From Yokenella regensburgei ATCC 49455 (GTDB taxonomy: Bacteria > Pseudomonadota > Gammaproteobacteria > Enterobacterales > Enterobacteriaceae), in the NCBI RefSeq assembly GCF_000735455.1, contig NZ_JMPS01000039.1, positions 1-62,169 on the forward strand: 62,169 nt of DNA. Reading direction: 5' to 3'. This document shows, in pieces, positions 44,921 to 54,010 of this stretch. Position 1 is the first letter of the stretch, and each line of letters starts with the position of its first letter. The position numbers and the translations under genes are program-made. The notes below the pieces were generated by a model. The model was not told the origin of the DNA, ran no database searches, and saw only the letters and a list, made by a program, of their open reading frames with translations.

Positions 44921-46936
44921 GTGACAGAGAGCAACGGATTACGCTTTACCGTTAATGTGGGTACGTTACTGGAAAGCACCTTTGGCGTGGTGGATTTCAC
45001 GCTGGAAGAGCGGATGAGTGAACCCTTTGCACTGAAGCTGAGTCTGGCAAGCCCGCAGACCGGGATTGATTTCGGGGAGGTGCTGGACCAGTCGTGCGAG
45101 CTGATGGTCTGGTACAACGGCGAACTGCAGCGGCGGGTGAGCGGCATTGTCAGCGATTTTGCGCAGGGCGATACCGGGTTTCAGCGTACCCGCTATGAGG
45201 CTGTCGTGCGACCGGCGCTGTGGCGCACGGGACTACGCACCAACTGCCGGATTTTCCAGGTGAAAAAGCCGGAGGATATCATCGGGGAAATTCTTGAAGA
45301 GGCGGGCATTCTGGACTATGCCTTCTCGCTGCGTCAGAACCATGCCGCCCGCGAATACTGCGTGCAGTACCGGGAAAGCGATCTGGATTTTATCACCCGT
45401 CTGGTAGCCGAAGAAGGGATGTATTTCTTCCACGAATTTGAAGCGGGTAAGCACCGGGTGGTGTTTGCCGATCATGCGGGTGCCGTGGTGAAGAAAACCG
45501 ATCCGTTGTTCTTTAATCTGGCAAATCAGGGGCTTGAACAGGGGGCGTATGTCCGCCAGTTCAGCTACCGTGAAGCGGTAAAAACCTCATCCGTGGAGCT
45601 GCGGGACTACAGCTTTAAAAATCCGGCCTACAGCCAGTCGAACCAGAAAATCAGTAACGATCTGGCGCATCAGCGCCAGACCTATGAGCACTACGACTAT
45701 CCGGGGCGTTACAAGAGCGGGGAAAGCGGTAAGGCGTTTAGCGCATACCGGCTGGATGCACGACGGGCCGGAGCCATGATCGGTCAGGGGAAGTCAAACT
45801 GCGCGGATCTGCGTCCGGGTCTGCAGTTTTTGTTATCAGAGCACCTGAACGACGCGTTTAACGCCTGGTGGCAGGTGGTGTATGCGAAGCATGAGGGTAA
45901 ACAGCCGCAGGCGCTGGAAGAGGAAGCCGGTGACCAGGCCACCACCCTGACCAACGTCTTTGACGTGATGAAAAGCGGCAGCGTCTGGCGTACTGAAATG
46001 ACGGCACGTCCGATGGTGGACGGCCCGCAGATAGCGACCGTCACCGGCCCGGCGACCGAAGAAATCTACTGCGACGAATACGGGCGCGTGAAGGTAAAGT
46101 TTCCGTGGGACCGCTACGGCAACAATGACGATCTGAGTTCCTGCTGGGTGCGTGTCACCCAGGCCTGGGCGGGTGGCCGTTATGGCATGGTCGCCCTTCC
46201 CCGCGTGGGGCATGAGGTGGTGGTGAGTTTTCTGGAAGGGGACCCCGATCAGCCGATTATCACCGGGCGCACGTATCACGCCACCAACCTTGCCCCCTAT
46301 CCCCTGCCGGTGAATAAAACCCGCATGGTGCTGCGTTCAGACACGGTTCAGGGGAAAGGCTATAACGAACTCTCCTTTGAAGACAAGGCAGGGATGGAGC
46401 AAATCTACCTGCACGGACAGCGGGATATGAACGTTGATATTCTGAATAATATCAATGAAATCACGGGAAATGATAAAACCGAACATATCAAAAACAACCT
46501 GTTTACCACCGTCGATAATGAATATCGCCTGCTGGGTAAGCAGGATATCTCACTGAATGGCGGTGCGGATATTCATCTGCAGGCAAAAAACAGCCTCTAT
46601 GCGCAGAGCCAGCATGACATGCGCCTGATGGCAGGCAAAAAGGCGGTGATTGAATGTGGTGAGTCGCTGACGCTGATAGTTGGCGGGCACTATATCACCA
46701 TTGACCCTACGGGGATCACCAGCAGCGATGCCATTGGCCTGGGAAGTGGTGCGCCGGGACAGGTGGGCGACTGGAACGGAAAATTACCGGATGTGCCGGG
46801 AATACCCGCTGAGCCACCCCCGCCGACACCGGCTGCGCTGTTGCCGGTCACCGGTGAACTGAAACCGCTGTGCCTGAGCTGCATGATGAAGGCGGCCAGC
46901 AGCGGGCAGACGCTGGTCATCAGGGGGCAGAGCTGA
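44921..46936 (+). CDS. vgrG: T6SS spike protein VgrG (TssI)
   Basis: A 671-residue VgrG. The N-terminal gp27-like part (to about 380) includes [17 protein letters not shown] and [20 protein letters not shown]. The gp5-like OB fold and spike follow ([49 protein letters not shown]). There is no extended effector domain, only a short tail rich in proline and glycine with a CLSC pair. The GTG start at 44921 is chosen because AGGAG precedes it and an ATG two bases before is immediately followed by a stop. It overlaps the DUF4123 gene by one base. Confidence 0.96.
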   Translation: MTESNGLRFTVNVGTLLESTFGVVDFTLEERMSEPFALKLSLASPQTGIDFGEVLDQSCELMVWYNGELQRRVSGIVSDFAQGDTGFQRTRYEAVVRPALWRTGLRTNCRIFQVKKPEDIIGEILEEAGILDYAFSLRQNHAAREYCVQYRESDLDFITRLVAEEGMYFFHEFEAGKHRVVFADHAGAVVKKTDPLFFNLANQGLEQGAYVRQFSYREAVKTSSVELRDYSFKNPAYSQSNQKISNDLAHQRQTYEHYDYPGRYKSGESGKAFSAYRLDARRAGAMIGQGKSNCADLRPGLQFLLSEHLNDAFNAWWQVVYAKHEGKQPQALEEEAGDQATTLTNVFDVMKSGSVWRTEMTARPMVDGPQIATVTGPATEEIYCDEYGRVKVKFPWDRYGNNDDLSSCWVRVTQAWAGGRYGMVALPRVGHEVVVSFLEGDPDQPIITGRTYHATNLAPYPLPVNKTRMVLRSDTVQGKGYNELSFEDKAGMEQIYLHGQRDMNVDILNNINEITGNDKTEHIKNNLFTTVDNEYRLLGKQDISLNGGADIHLQAKNSLYAQSQHDMRLMAGKKAVIECGESLTLIVGGHYITIDPTGITSSDAIGLGSGAPGQVGDWNGKLPDVPGIPAEPPPPTPAALLPVTGELKPLCLSCMMKAASSGQTLVIRGQS

Positions 46937-47436
46937 TGCACCATCTCACGACAGAACAACTCGCAGATATTCCGGCAAAGCGCCTGTACGCGCTGGTGTG
47001 CGGTCTGCAGTACGAGCGCGCTTTCGGGCGTGAACTCAGCTATGACAAAGAAACCGTCTTACCGTTGTTCAATACCTTTCCCGATACGCAGATTGCCTGG
47101 GCCGGACCGTGGCTTATCAATATTGCAGACATGCCTGAACGGGAGGATGAGCTGATTCAGCTGGAACAGCAGTTTCCCGCCGTGTCGTGGCTGGAAACCC
47201 GGACGGATTTTACCGTGCTGGCCGCTCACCTGGCCTCCCTGCTCAATATCCTGCTGGATGACGGTCAGGTGGCGCTCTTTCGTTATTACGACCCCGGCGT
47301 ACTCCATTCGATAAACACTATCCTCTCAGAGGAACAACGGGCGCATTTTTTAATGGGGATTGAGCAGTGGCATTACCGGCATAACGGCGAGCATTTTACG
47401 CTGACGCCTTTTGATACCGTGCAGGAGAAACGATGA
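46936..47436 (+). CDS. DUF4123 T6SS effector adaptor (Tap/TEC)
   Basis: A 166-residue protein with the DUF4123 domain: LYALVCGLQYERAF, WAGPWLINI, the helical EREDELIQLEQQFP and the characteristic RYYDPGVLHSINTILSEEQ. These adaptors load a cognate effector onto VgrG without being secreted themselves. The ATG overlaps the vgrG stop as TGATG, so expression is coupled. The most likely cargo is one of the nuclease effectors directly downstream. Confidence 0.9.
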   Translation: MHHLTTEQLADIPAKRLYALVCGLQYERAFGRELSYDKETVLPLFNTFPDTQIAWAGPWLINIADMPEREDELIQLEQQFPAVSWLETRTDFTVLAAHLASLLNILLDDGQVALFRYYDPGVLHSINTILSEEQRAHFLMGIEQWHYRHNGEHFTLTPFDTVQEKR

Positions 47437-47768
47437 AATTTAGTGCAAAGCAGCTGCAGGCGGTGTCTGCCAGGGAAGATGAAAAATATATCGACGGTAT
47501 CGTTCGAGAGGCCGAAGCGGACCCCCGTTTCGAACTGAAAGACCCGGCCACGCTGAAGACGCGTTTGACGGAGGCGCTTCAGTATGCCCGACAGATACAT
47601 CTCGACGACCCGAACCTTCTGCATTCCTTTTTGTATATGGAGGCCTGCCAGCCGGGGCTGACGGCCTCACCGGCAATACGCAAAGCGCTGGAAGAAACGG
47701 ACGACCCGAATCAGCGCTGGCGGGACATGATGAACGCCGCTGTCAATTTAGCCAAAAGGAAATCATAG
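47433..47768 (+). CDS. T6SS-associated small helical protein
   Basis: A 111-residue, mostly helical, charged protein (MKFSAKQLQAVSAREDEKYI, TLKTRLTEALQYARQIHL). Its ATG overlaps the DUF4123 stop as ATGA. A protein of this type commonly follows DUF4123 adaptors in enterobacterial vgrG islands, so a second chaperone or a loading factor is a reasonable guess. No domain recognised. Confidence 0.75.
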   Translation: MKFSAKQLQAVSAREDEKYIDGIVREAEADPRFELKDPATLKTRLTEALQYARQIHLDDPNLLHSFLYMEACQPGLTASPAIRKALEETDDPNQRWRDMMNAAVNLAKRKS

Positions 47769-47771
47769 CGT

Positions 47772-48383
47772 ATGCTTATTGTTATACCTGCCCTGGTGGA
47801 AGGGGCTGAAGCGCTGGCCGCTGCGCTTGGCATCACCATTGGCGCTGGCGTGGCAAGCCAGATGGTGAATGAAGGTGAGAAAGAAGAAACCGCCGGAAAA
47901 GTCACAGCGGCAGAATCCACTAAACCCTGCGAGAAATGTCCTGCTATTCCCCTGGTCTCGCCCATTCAGGCACCGTTTAGTGAAAAACAAGAAGTCAGTC
48001 TGAATTATCAGATGCGTATCTGCGGCACCTACAGCATGCATAACAGCGATGGTACAACTACCGTAGAAGAATACGCATTTCGTCACCCGGCACTGACAAA
48101 TTCGACAAAGCAGGTGAAGTTTGATGGCTGGAAACCGGCCGAGTGCCTGTTTTTAGAGGCTAAGGGGCAATATGACCAGTTTTTTGAGAAGAGTGGTAAA
48201 CCGAAAAAATGGTGGTCTAAAGTAGATGAACCGATTAATGAAGCCTTTAGGCAGCAAAATGCAATAGAGCTTTGTGAAAATGTACCTCAATGCCACTGGC
48301 ATTTTATGCAGCCTATCAGCTACGCATATTATTCAAAAGCCCTCCAAAACTATCCCGCGCTAACCATCATGCTAACACCGTAG
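47772..48383 (+). CDS. Tox-REase-5-like T6SS nuclease effector 1
   Basis: A 203-residue candidate DNase. Residues 1-40 form a hydrophobic Ala/Gly-rich helix (ALAAALGITIGAGVASQMV). After a conserved CEKCPAIP the restriction-endonuclease-fold core follows: VEEYAFRHP, then KFDGWKPAECLFLEAKG, whose D..ExK fits a PD-(D/E)xK site. The C-terminal 70 residues differ from the other copies. The family resembles Tox-REase-5 toxins such as P. aeruginosa TseT as I recall it. AGGAAATC precedes the ATG. The adjacent Imm52-like gene is the expected immunity partner. Confidence 0.78.
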   Translation: MLIVIPALVEGAEALAAALGITIGAGVASQMVNEGEKEETAGKVTAAESTKPCEKCPAIPLVSPIQAPFSEKQEVSLNYQMRICGTYSMHNSDGTTTVEEYAFRHPALTNSTKQVKFDGWKPAECLFLEAKGQYDQFFEKSGKPKKWWSKVDEPINEAFRQQNAIELCENVPQCHWHFMQPISYAYYSKALQNYPALTIMLTP

Positions 48384-48395
48384 GAAACCATCAAG

Positions 48396-49097
48396 ATGAA
48401 TAACATTGAAATCATGATGTATACAAAAGAAGCCGAAAACAGCATAGATACTATTCTCAATCGACTTCAGGAGTTAACCACTATTATTTCCTTAACAAAT
48501 GGTAATGTGGACTGGTATTTACCTGGTGACTCGAAGGAAGATGCCATGAAGAAAAAAGTAATCAGCAACGGAATGCTGACTACTGAGGCTAAACAACTTC
48601 TGACTGAGCATGTTAAAGAAGACTTTCCCGGAGTTATAGTGCGTATATGGAATGAGCGTGATGACTCGATCCTCATCCAAAACTATATACAGGGGAATCT
48701 GGATTTATATGTTTACACTATTGAATATCAATATGTTAGTGAACATGAGGCAATGAATTTTTCGTCCAAGGTCATGATAAAACTGATCGATTCAATAAAT
48801 CCCCACATCGTGCAATTAGAAACCAATGACTACAGTTTGCATCAGTCTAAGGTATTCCCGGACCGTCTCCCTGTAGGCTGGATGTTCTACATCGATAAAA
48901 GCTACGATGAAAAGACACTGAATCTTCCTAAACAGATGCACACCATAAAACGAGATGGTCAGCCTGTCGGCACGTTGTTCGTAACCAAACGAGATTTCTT
49001 TGATGGCTCCAGCAAGGCCGACATCACGTTATCCAACGATCTTGAGATCGCGCTGGTGGCGCATGAAGTTCTGCCAACGTACAAAAAAATATTCTAA
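48396..49097 (+). CDS. Imm52-like immunity protein 1
   Basis: A 233-residue cytoplasmic protein of the immunity protein 52 type, paired with Tox-REase-5 effectors. The first ~140 residues differ among the four copies, while the last ~93 (from LETNDYSLH through FPDRLPVGWMFYIDK to the terminal PTYKKIF) are nearly identical. It begins 12 bases after the effector stop. The N-terminal variable part probably contacts the variable effector tip; this is inference from the pattern. Confidence 0.78.
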   Translation: MNNIEIMMYTKEAENSIDTILNRLQELTTIISLTNGNVDWYLPGDSKEDAMKKKVISNGMLTTEAKQLLTEHVKEDFPGVIVRIWNERDDSILIQNYIQGNLDLYVYTIEYQYVSEHEAMNFSSKVMIKLIDSINPHIVQLETNDYSLHQSKVFPDRLPVGWMFYIDKSYDEKTLNLPKQMHTIKRDGQPVGTLFVTKRDFFDGSSKADITLSNDLEIALVAHEVLPTYKKIF

Positions 49098-49514
49098 TAG
49101 TTCAAGGATGTAGAGCGAATGATATTTGCTGCAATTCCGGCATTAGCAGAAGCCGCTGAAGCGCTGGCCGCTGCGCTTGGCATCACCATTGGCGCTGGCG
49201 TGGCAAGCCAGATGGTGAATGAAGGTGAGAAAGAGGATGCAGCCGGAAAAGTCACAGCGGCTGAATCCACTAAACCCTGCGAGAAATGCCCGGCTATCCC
49301 CTGGGTTTCGTCGATTCAGGAGCCTTTCAACGGTAGCGAGACCAGCCTGAACTATCAGATGCAGGTCTGCGGTACCTACAGTATGCATAACAGCAATGGT
49401 ACAACCAGTGTTGAAGAGTATGCCTTCCGTCATCCGGGTCTAAAAAACTCCACAAAGCAAGTGAAGTTTGATGGCTGGAAACCGGCCGAGTGCCTGTTTT
49501 TAGAGGCTAAGGGA
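48851..49514 (+). repeat. Conserved block A, copy 1 (immunity 3' end + effector 5' part)
   Basis: About 660 bases nearly identical to 53118-53781, including the same 21-base intergenic segment. The stretch covering the effector 5' end is identical for over 200 bases. Confidence 0.85.
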
Positions 49515-49724
49515 AAGCTGGACCAGTTTTTTGATAAAAGTGGTAATCCTTGGTACAAGGGAGCTAAAGACGCTTTAGATCAAGCAAGCAGGCAACAAGA
49601 CGCACTGAATTTATGTGATCGTATCCCCGAGTGCCACTGGCACTGTATGCAGCCTGTTAGTTGCTCTTACTACAAAAGGGCATTGCGTAAACATCCTAAT
49701 ATCACAGTTTTTTATACTCCATAG
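49119..49724 (+). CDS. Tox-REase-5-like T6SS nuclease effector 2
   Basis: A 201-residue paralogue of effector 1. Residues 1-132 are nearly identical to effector 4 (53386) and very similar to effector 1: hydrophobic start, CEKC at 54-57, Glu99-Glu100, Asp118 and Glu129-x-Lys131 of the putative nuclease site. Residues 133-201 are distinct (GNPWYKGAKDALDQASR then ECHWHCMQP). It begins 21 bases after immunity gene 1 and is followed by immunity gene 2 after 8 bases. Confidence 0.78.
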   Translation: MIFAAIPALAEAAEALAAALGITIGAGVASQMVNEGEKEDAAGKVTAAESTKPCEKCPAIPWVSSIQEPFNGSETSLNYQMQVCGTYSMHNSNGTTSVEEYAFRHPGLKNSTKQVKFDGWKPAECLFLEAKGKLDQFFDKSGNPWYKGAKDALDQASRQQDALNLCDRIPECHWHCMQPVSCSYYKRALRKHPNITVFYTP

Positions 49725-49732
49725 GTGAGCAT

Positions 49733-50434
49733 ATGCCAAAAATCCAATTAACAGTATTTTTTAAAGAGAAAGAATCAACAATTAATTCCATTCTCAATAC
49801 CATGGGGTTTATGGTGGAATGTTATTCTACATTACGCGGAGATGTAAGTTGGTATCTTACTGGAGAGTCAAAGGAAGATGCCATGAAAAAAGAAGTTTTT
49901 AGTGCAGGAAAAAAGACCTCAAATGCACGGGAGTTGTTAGATAAAGATTTAAAAGATGGTTTTCCTTTAGTCGTTGCTTGGGTATGGAATGAAAGTGGCG
50001 ATATTATTACTGCAACGAATAATATTCAGGCCGATATCAATAATTTCTGCTATGAATTAACTTGTAATACGAATACTGAAGCTGAGGCAATGAATTTTGC
50101 CTCTCAGATTGTATTAAAAATAATCGATAAAATTGAACCGCACATCATCCACCTAGAAACGAACGATTATAGCCTGCATGAATCAATGGTCTTCCCTGAT
50201 CGTCTCCCTGTCGGCTGGATGTTCTACATCGATAAAAACTACGATGAAAAAGTACTGAATCTTCCTAAACAGATGCACACCATAAAACGAGATGGTCAGC
50301 CTGTCGGCACGTTGTTCGTAACCAAACGAGATTTCTTTGATGGCTCCAGCAAGGCCGACATCACGTTATCCAACGATCTTGAGATCGCGCTGGTGGCGCA
50401 TGAAGTTCTGCCAACGTACAAAAAAATATTCTGA
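49733..50434 (+). CDS. Imm52-like immunity protein 2
   Basis: A 233-residue paralogue with a unique N-terminal ~140 residues (MPKIQLTVFFKEKESTINSI) and the shared C-terminal ~93. The recurrent DWYL/SWYLTGESKEDAMKKE motif near residue 45 is kept in all copies, suggesting a structural role. It is expected to neutralise effector 2. A short frame, then the PAAR gene, follow. Confidence 0.78.
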   Translation: MPKIQLTVFFKEKESTINSILNTMGFMVECYSTLRGDVSWYLTGESKEDAMKKEVFSAGKKTSNARELLDKDLKDGFPLVVAWVWNESGDIITATNNIQADINNFCYELTCNTNTEAEAMNFASQIVLKIIDKIEPHIIHLETNDYSLHESMVFPDRLPVGWMFYIDKNYDEKVLNLPKQMHTIKRDGQPVGTLFVTKRDFFDGSSKADITLSNDLEIALVAHEVLPTYKKIF

Positions 50435-50859
50435 TGGGTAATGGACATAAACAGCTTGTCATAGATGCAGGCTGTTCCTGTAACAAGTGAAAAAGGAAGT
50501 CTGAATGTCAACCGGTTATTTTTTGAGAAAGTACGACAGGACAACGTGCGGCGGGGCGATTTTTCCAAGCCAGGATAAGTTTAACATACTCGGTCTGCCT
50601 GTCGTGAGAGCAGGTGACTCCGTGACATGCGGCAAGGATGGTAAGGTTTATCAGATAATGGGATCCGTTCCTAAAATGGCTTACAAAGGCATCGGTCTGG
50701 CTGGCTCCATCCACAGTAAGAGTACCTGCCCCTGCATGGCGGAATTGCTTCCCTCCTGCGTAAAGGCCAAATACAGCACCGATCACATGGTACTGAGTCC
50801 TTCCGCCATGCGTGCTTCAGTATTTGATTTAGGTCCGCCACAGCATGCGCAAGCCGTGA
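50198..50859 (+). repeat. Conserved block B, copy 1 (immunity 3' end + PAAR 5' part)
   Basis: About 660 bases nearly identical to 54473-55134, with the same internal spacing: the PAAR start is 307 bases from the block start in both copies. Confidence 0.85.
50434..50490 (+). CDS. 18-residue micropeptide frame overlapping the immunity stop
   Basis: The frame MGNGHKQLVIDAGCSCNK starts at an ATG overlapping the immunity stop (TGATG) and ends 15 bases before the PAAR start. The same frame, with one residue changed, occurs at 54709-54765. The peptide resembles the first strand of PAAR-like domains. It may be translated by coupling, or be a fossil of a longer gene. Confidence 0.35.
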   Translation: MGNGHKQLVIDAGCSCNK

Positions 50860-51896
50860 AGAAAAACAGAATTGGTGTGGATGCAGGGTTTTGTATTATT
50901 CCTCAACAATCTACTACCGAATCTTTCGAAGACATTCTCTTTGCAGGGAGGCAACCAGACGGTACACGTGAACTTTATCGCTCTCTAAACGGCGCGGGTA
51001 AAGAATACAAGGCGGGGTCTATCCTGCTAGTGGTTGATCCTGACAAGCAGAACAGCGAACAGATAGCCCATATGCAGGCGGCGAAAGCCAGAGTTGATAC
51101 TGCTCTGGCCCCCCTCTCACATCAGCAAGCCGACTTCCTTTATAAGCATAAAGCAGCGATCGAGATGTTCGCAGCAGCAGCCAGCACGGCGAGTGATACT
51201 TACGGGTATTCGGGACAGGTGACCGAAGCCGCAAAGGGATACTTTGAACGGGTTGAAAAAATACTCATTGAGATCGAAAAAACTTACAAAAACCAATACA
51301 TCACCAGTGGTACATTGATTGGTGAGCAATTTTTCATTGAGCGCCGTCAGTTGTTTTCTCAACTGGATAACGTACTGAAGATGTTCATGAAACATCGTTT
51401 TATGTTCAACGAATATGCAGACCTGAAAAGTGCTCTTGGCCTCTCAAGTCGTTCTATTACCCATAAGTGGAACGAGACAGGAGTCAGCGATATCGAGGGC
51501 TACGCCACCCACATTGAGAAAGCAGCGAGATATGTGAAGCTGATGGAAACCGCCGGGAAGATTGGACTTGGCTTGTCGGCACTGGATACCGCATCGAAGA
51601 TCACCGAGGCTTGTACTGTAGGTAGAGATTGCGCCAAAACAGCGTTTACTTCTGTTGGAGGATTTTCTGGTAGCATATTTGCTGGAAAAGTATCCTCAAA
51701 GATATTGGCTGGTAGTGCAACTGATACAATATGCTCTGTTATTTTGGGTGCTGCAACTTTTGAAGCAGGTGGTGCAGGAGCTCTACTTTGTACACTTGGC
51801 GTAGCTGGTAGCGTTTCATATGGCAGTGACAAAACCCTGAGCGCCATCGGTGACTTTTTGGGCGAAAAATTGTATGAGGTTACCAGTGATGATTAA
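50505..51896 (+). CDS. PAAR-domain effector with putative pore-forming C-terminus
   Basis: A 463-residue specialised effector. Residues 1-95 form a PAAR spike-tip domain (GLPVVRAGDSVTCGKDGKVY, GSIHSKSTCPCMAELLPSC), almost identical to the other PAAR gene. The middle (about 115-330) is helical, with FAGRQPDGTRELYRSLNGAG and a coiled segment. The C-terminal 110 residues hold glycine-rich hydrophobic helices (GGFSGSIFAGKVSSKILAGS, ILGAATFEAGGAGALLCTLG). Such tails occur in membrane-depolarising effectors. The overlapping two-helix membrane protein fits as its immunity. Confidence 0.75.
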   Translation: MSTGYFLRKYDRTTCGGAIFPSQDKFNILGLPVVRAGDSVTCGKDGKVYQIMGSVPKMAYKGIGLAGSIHSKSTCPCMAELLPSCVKAKYSTDHMVLSPSAMRASVFDLGPPQHAQAVKKNRIGVDAGFCIIPQQSTTESFEDILFAGRQPDGTRELYRSLNGAGKEYKAGSILLVVDPDKQNSEQIAHMQAAKARVDTALAPLSHQQADFLYKHKAAIEMFAAAASTASDTYGYSGQVTEAAKGYFERVEKILIEIEKTYKNQYITSGTLIGEQFFIERRQLFSQLDNVLKMFMKHRFMFNEYADLKSALGLSSRSITHKWNETGVSDIEGYATHIEKAARYVKLMETAGKIGLGLSALDTASKITEACTVGRDCAKTAFTSVGGFSGSIFAGKVSSKILAGSATDTICSVILGAATFEAGGAGALLCTLGVAGSVSYGSDKTLSAIGDFLGEKLYEVTSDD

Positions 51897-52296
51897 CACA
51901 ATTGATAAAATATTTATAGTCTCAGGCAGCTCAGGTTTCGTATTTGCTATTGCGAGTCTAATCGCAGGTGCGTTCAATAAAAAGCGGTACAAAGAAATTT
52001 GTGAGTTGTACAAGGCTAAATTTGGCGAGTTACCTCCAATGGTTCAGGTATTTGATAATGTTAATACTCTATATGTTGACTTTGCCTACAGCGTAAAAAT
52101 GCAGTTTATTTTTAGACCGTTACTCTGGAATAAAAGTTCTAACATGACAAAAAATGATGACAAAGATTTTATTCGTGAGTTACCCAAACGACTGATCGTT
52201 CCGTTTTACGTTGAACTCTATTTAGGTGTCGTCAGCTTGGTATTCTTCATCATTAGTGGGGTGTTGATGTTGGCGATAAAACACCACTGGTTGTAA
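51889..52296 (+). CDS. Two-TM membrane protein, candidate immunity
   Basis: A 135-residue protein starting MINTIDKIFIVSGSSG. It has a hydrophobic helix near the start (VSGSSGFVFAIASLIAGAF) and one at the end (LGVVSLVFFIISGVLMLAI), with a soluble domain between. The ATG overlaps the 3' end of the PAAR effector gene by 8 bases, so it is coupled to the toxin. Inner-membrane immunity proteins with few helices are typical for pore-forming effectors. No family recognised. Confidence 0.72.
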   Translation: MINTIDKIFIVSGSSGFVFAIASLIAGAFNKKRYKEICELYKAKFGELPPMVQVFDNVNTLYVDFAYSVKMQFIFRPLLWNKSSNMTKNDDKDFIRELPKRLIVPFYVELYLGVVSLVFFIISGVLMLAIKHHWL

Positions 52297-52352
52297 TTCA
52301 ACACAACTATCTAGGTTATCGTATAAGCAACGATCGGAATACCATTTGATCA

Positions 52353-52650
52353 CGACATCCAAGGCTTACAAACTCGACAAAGCAACTCAAGTTTGATGGC
52401 TGGAAACCGGTGGAGTGCCTGTTTTTAGAGGCAAAGGGAAAGCTGGACCAGTTTTTTGATAAGAATGGTAAACCCTGGTACAAGGGGGGGGGGCGATACA
52501 GAGAATCAGGCCAAAAGGCAGCAAGGGGCACTGAATCTGTGTGATGGTATTCCCGAATGCCACTGGCACTGTATGCAGCCAGTCAGCTACGCCTACTATA
52601 AAAAATCATTAAATATGCTACCTAATATCACTGTATTCTACACGCCATAG
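52353..52650 (+). pseudogene. Broken Tox-REase-5-like effector tip with G10 frameshift
   Basis: Homology to the nuclease effectors begins at an RHP codon block (52353) and continues through FDGWKPVECLFLEAKG, but the N-terminal ~100 residues are missing. At 52484-52493 a run of ten G shifts the frame: with nine G it would read on to NQAKRQQGALNLC and ECHWHCMQP to the TAG at 52648. The downstream immunity gene is intact. This looks like an orphan effector tip, either a relic or a silent donor cassette. Confidence 0.82.
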
Positions 52651-52659
52651 GAGCGCTAA

Positions 52660-53364
52660 ATGATGCAAGTAATGGAGCTGACTTTCTTTATACAAGAAGT
52701 TACTAACAACCCTGGCGACATTCTTAACAGATTGAATCAGATAGTTGAATTGTATAATGGAATATGCGGTAAAGAAAACTGGTTCCTGCCCGGAGAATCA
52801 AAAGAAGATGCCATGAAATGCAAAATTTTTCATGACGGGGAGTTGTCAGATGATGCAATGCTACTTATGACAAATTATCTGAAAGATGATCTTCCGTTTG
52901 TTACATCTGCAATCTGGAGTTTGAATGAAAACTCAATTAAGTTTGGGAACTATATACAAGGTGATGTAAATAAATTTTCATACGAAATAAATCATTGTTA
53001 TAAAAATGAAGCAGAAGCAATGAATTTCGCTTCTCAATTTGTATTGAAGATAATCGATAAAATTTCACCGCACATCCTACGGCTGGAAACGAATGGATAC
53101 AGTTTGCATGAATCTCAGGTATTCCCGGACCGTCTCCCTGTCGGCTGGATGTTCTACATAGATAAAAGCTACGATGAAAAGACACTGAATCTTCCTAAAC
53201 AGATGCATTCTATCAAACGAGAGGGTCAACCTGTCGGTACGTTGTTCGTAACCAAACGAGATTTCTTTGATGGTTCTAACAAAGCAGATATCACGTTATC
53301 CAACGATCTTGAGATCGCCCTGGTGGCGCATGAAGTTCTGCCAACGTACAAAAAAATATTCTAA
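52660..53364 (+). CDS. Imm52-like immunity protein 3
   Basis: A 234-residue paralogue, intact although its upstream effector is broken. N-terminal region unique (MELTFFIQEVTNNPGDILNR), shared SKEDAMK motif near residue 48, and the conserved C-terminal ~93 residues. It lies 9 bases after the orphan tip. It probably still protects against attack by sister strains that carry the intact effector. ATG at 52660 follows GGAG. Confidence 0.76.
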   Translation: MMQVMELTFFIQEVTNNPGDILNRLNQIVELYNGICGKENWFLPGESKEDAMKCKIFHDGELSDDAMLLMTNYLKDDLPFVTSAIWSLNENSIKFGNYIQGDVNKFSYEINHCYKNEAEAMNFASQFVLKIIDKISPHILRLETNGYSLHESQVFPDRLPVGWMFYIDKSYDEKTLNLPKQMHSIKREGQPVGTLFVTKRDFFDGSNKADITLSNDLEIALVAHEVLPTYKKIF

Positions 53365-53781
53365 TAGTTCAAGGATGTAGAGCGAATGATATTTGCTGCA
53401 ATTCCGGCATTAGCAGAAGCCGCTGAAGCGCTGGCCGCTGCGCTTGGCATCACCATTGGCGCTGGCGTGGCAAGCCAGATGGTGAATGAAGGTGAGAAAG
53501 AGGATGCAGCCGGAAAAGTCACAGCGGCTGAATCCACTAAACCCTGCGAGAAATGCCCGGCTATCCCCTGGGTTTCGTCGATTCAGGAGCCTTTCAACGG
53601 TAGCGAGACCAGCCTGAACTATCAGATGCAGATCTGCGGTACCTACAGCATGCATAACAGCAATGGTACAACCAGTGTTGAAGAGTATGCCTTCCGTCAT
53701 CCGGGACTGGCTAACCCGTCGAAACAAGTGAAGTTTGATGGCTGGAAACCGGCGGAGTGCCTGTTTTTGGAGGCAAAGGGG
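53118..53781 (+). repeat. Conserved block A, copy 2
   Basis: Direct repeat of 48851-49514 (immunity 3' end, 21-base spacer, effector 5' part), with mismatches mostly in the immunity part. Confidence 0.85.
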
Positions 53782-53997
53782 AAATATGATCAGTTTTTTG
53801 ATAAAAAAGGAGAACCCTATAGTTGGTTCGAGGGTGACCAGGATATGAAAGATGAGGCCAGAAGACAACAAAACGCGCTGATCTTGTGTGATGAAATTCC
53901 TGAATGTCACTGGCATTTTATGGAGCCGGTGAGCTTTGCCTACTACAGCAAAATATTCCGAAAATATCCCCGATTCACTGTGCTCCACACGCTATAG
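53386..53997 (+). CDS. Tox-REase-5-like T6SS nuclease effector 4
   Basis: A 203-residue nuclease effector whose first ~105 residues are the same as effector 2 except for a single change. The putative catalytic D..ExK (FDGWKPAECLFLEAKG) is intact. The C-terminal part differs (KGEPYSWFEGDQDMKDEAR, ECHWHFMEPVSFAYY). Its own immunity gene follows after 13 bases. Identical 5' ends in two separate genes point to recent duplication or gene conversion. Confidence 0.78.
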   Translation: MIFAAIPALAEAAEALAAALGITIGAGVASQMVNEGEKEDAAGKVTAAESTKPCEKCPAIPWVSSIQEPFNGSETSLNYQMQICGTYSMHNSNGTTSVEEYAFRHPGLANPSKQVKFDGWKPAECLFLEAKGKYDQFFDKKGEPYSWFEGDQDMKDEARRQQNALILCDEIPECHWHFMEPVSFAYYSKIFRKYPRFTVLHTL

Positions 53998-54010
53998 GAC
54001 AAATCACCTC

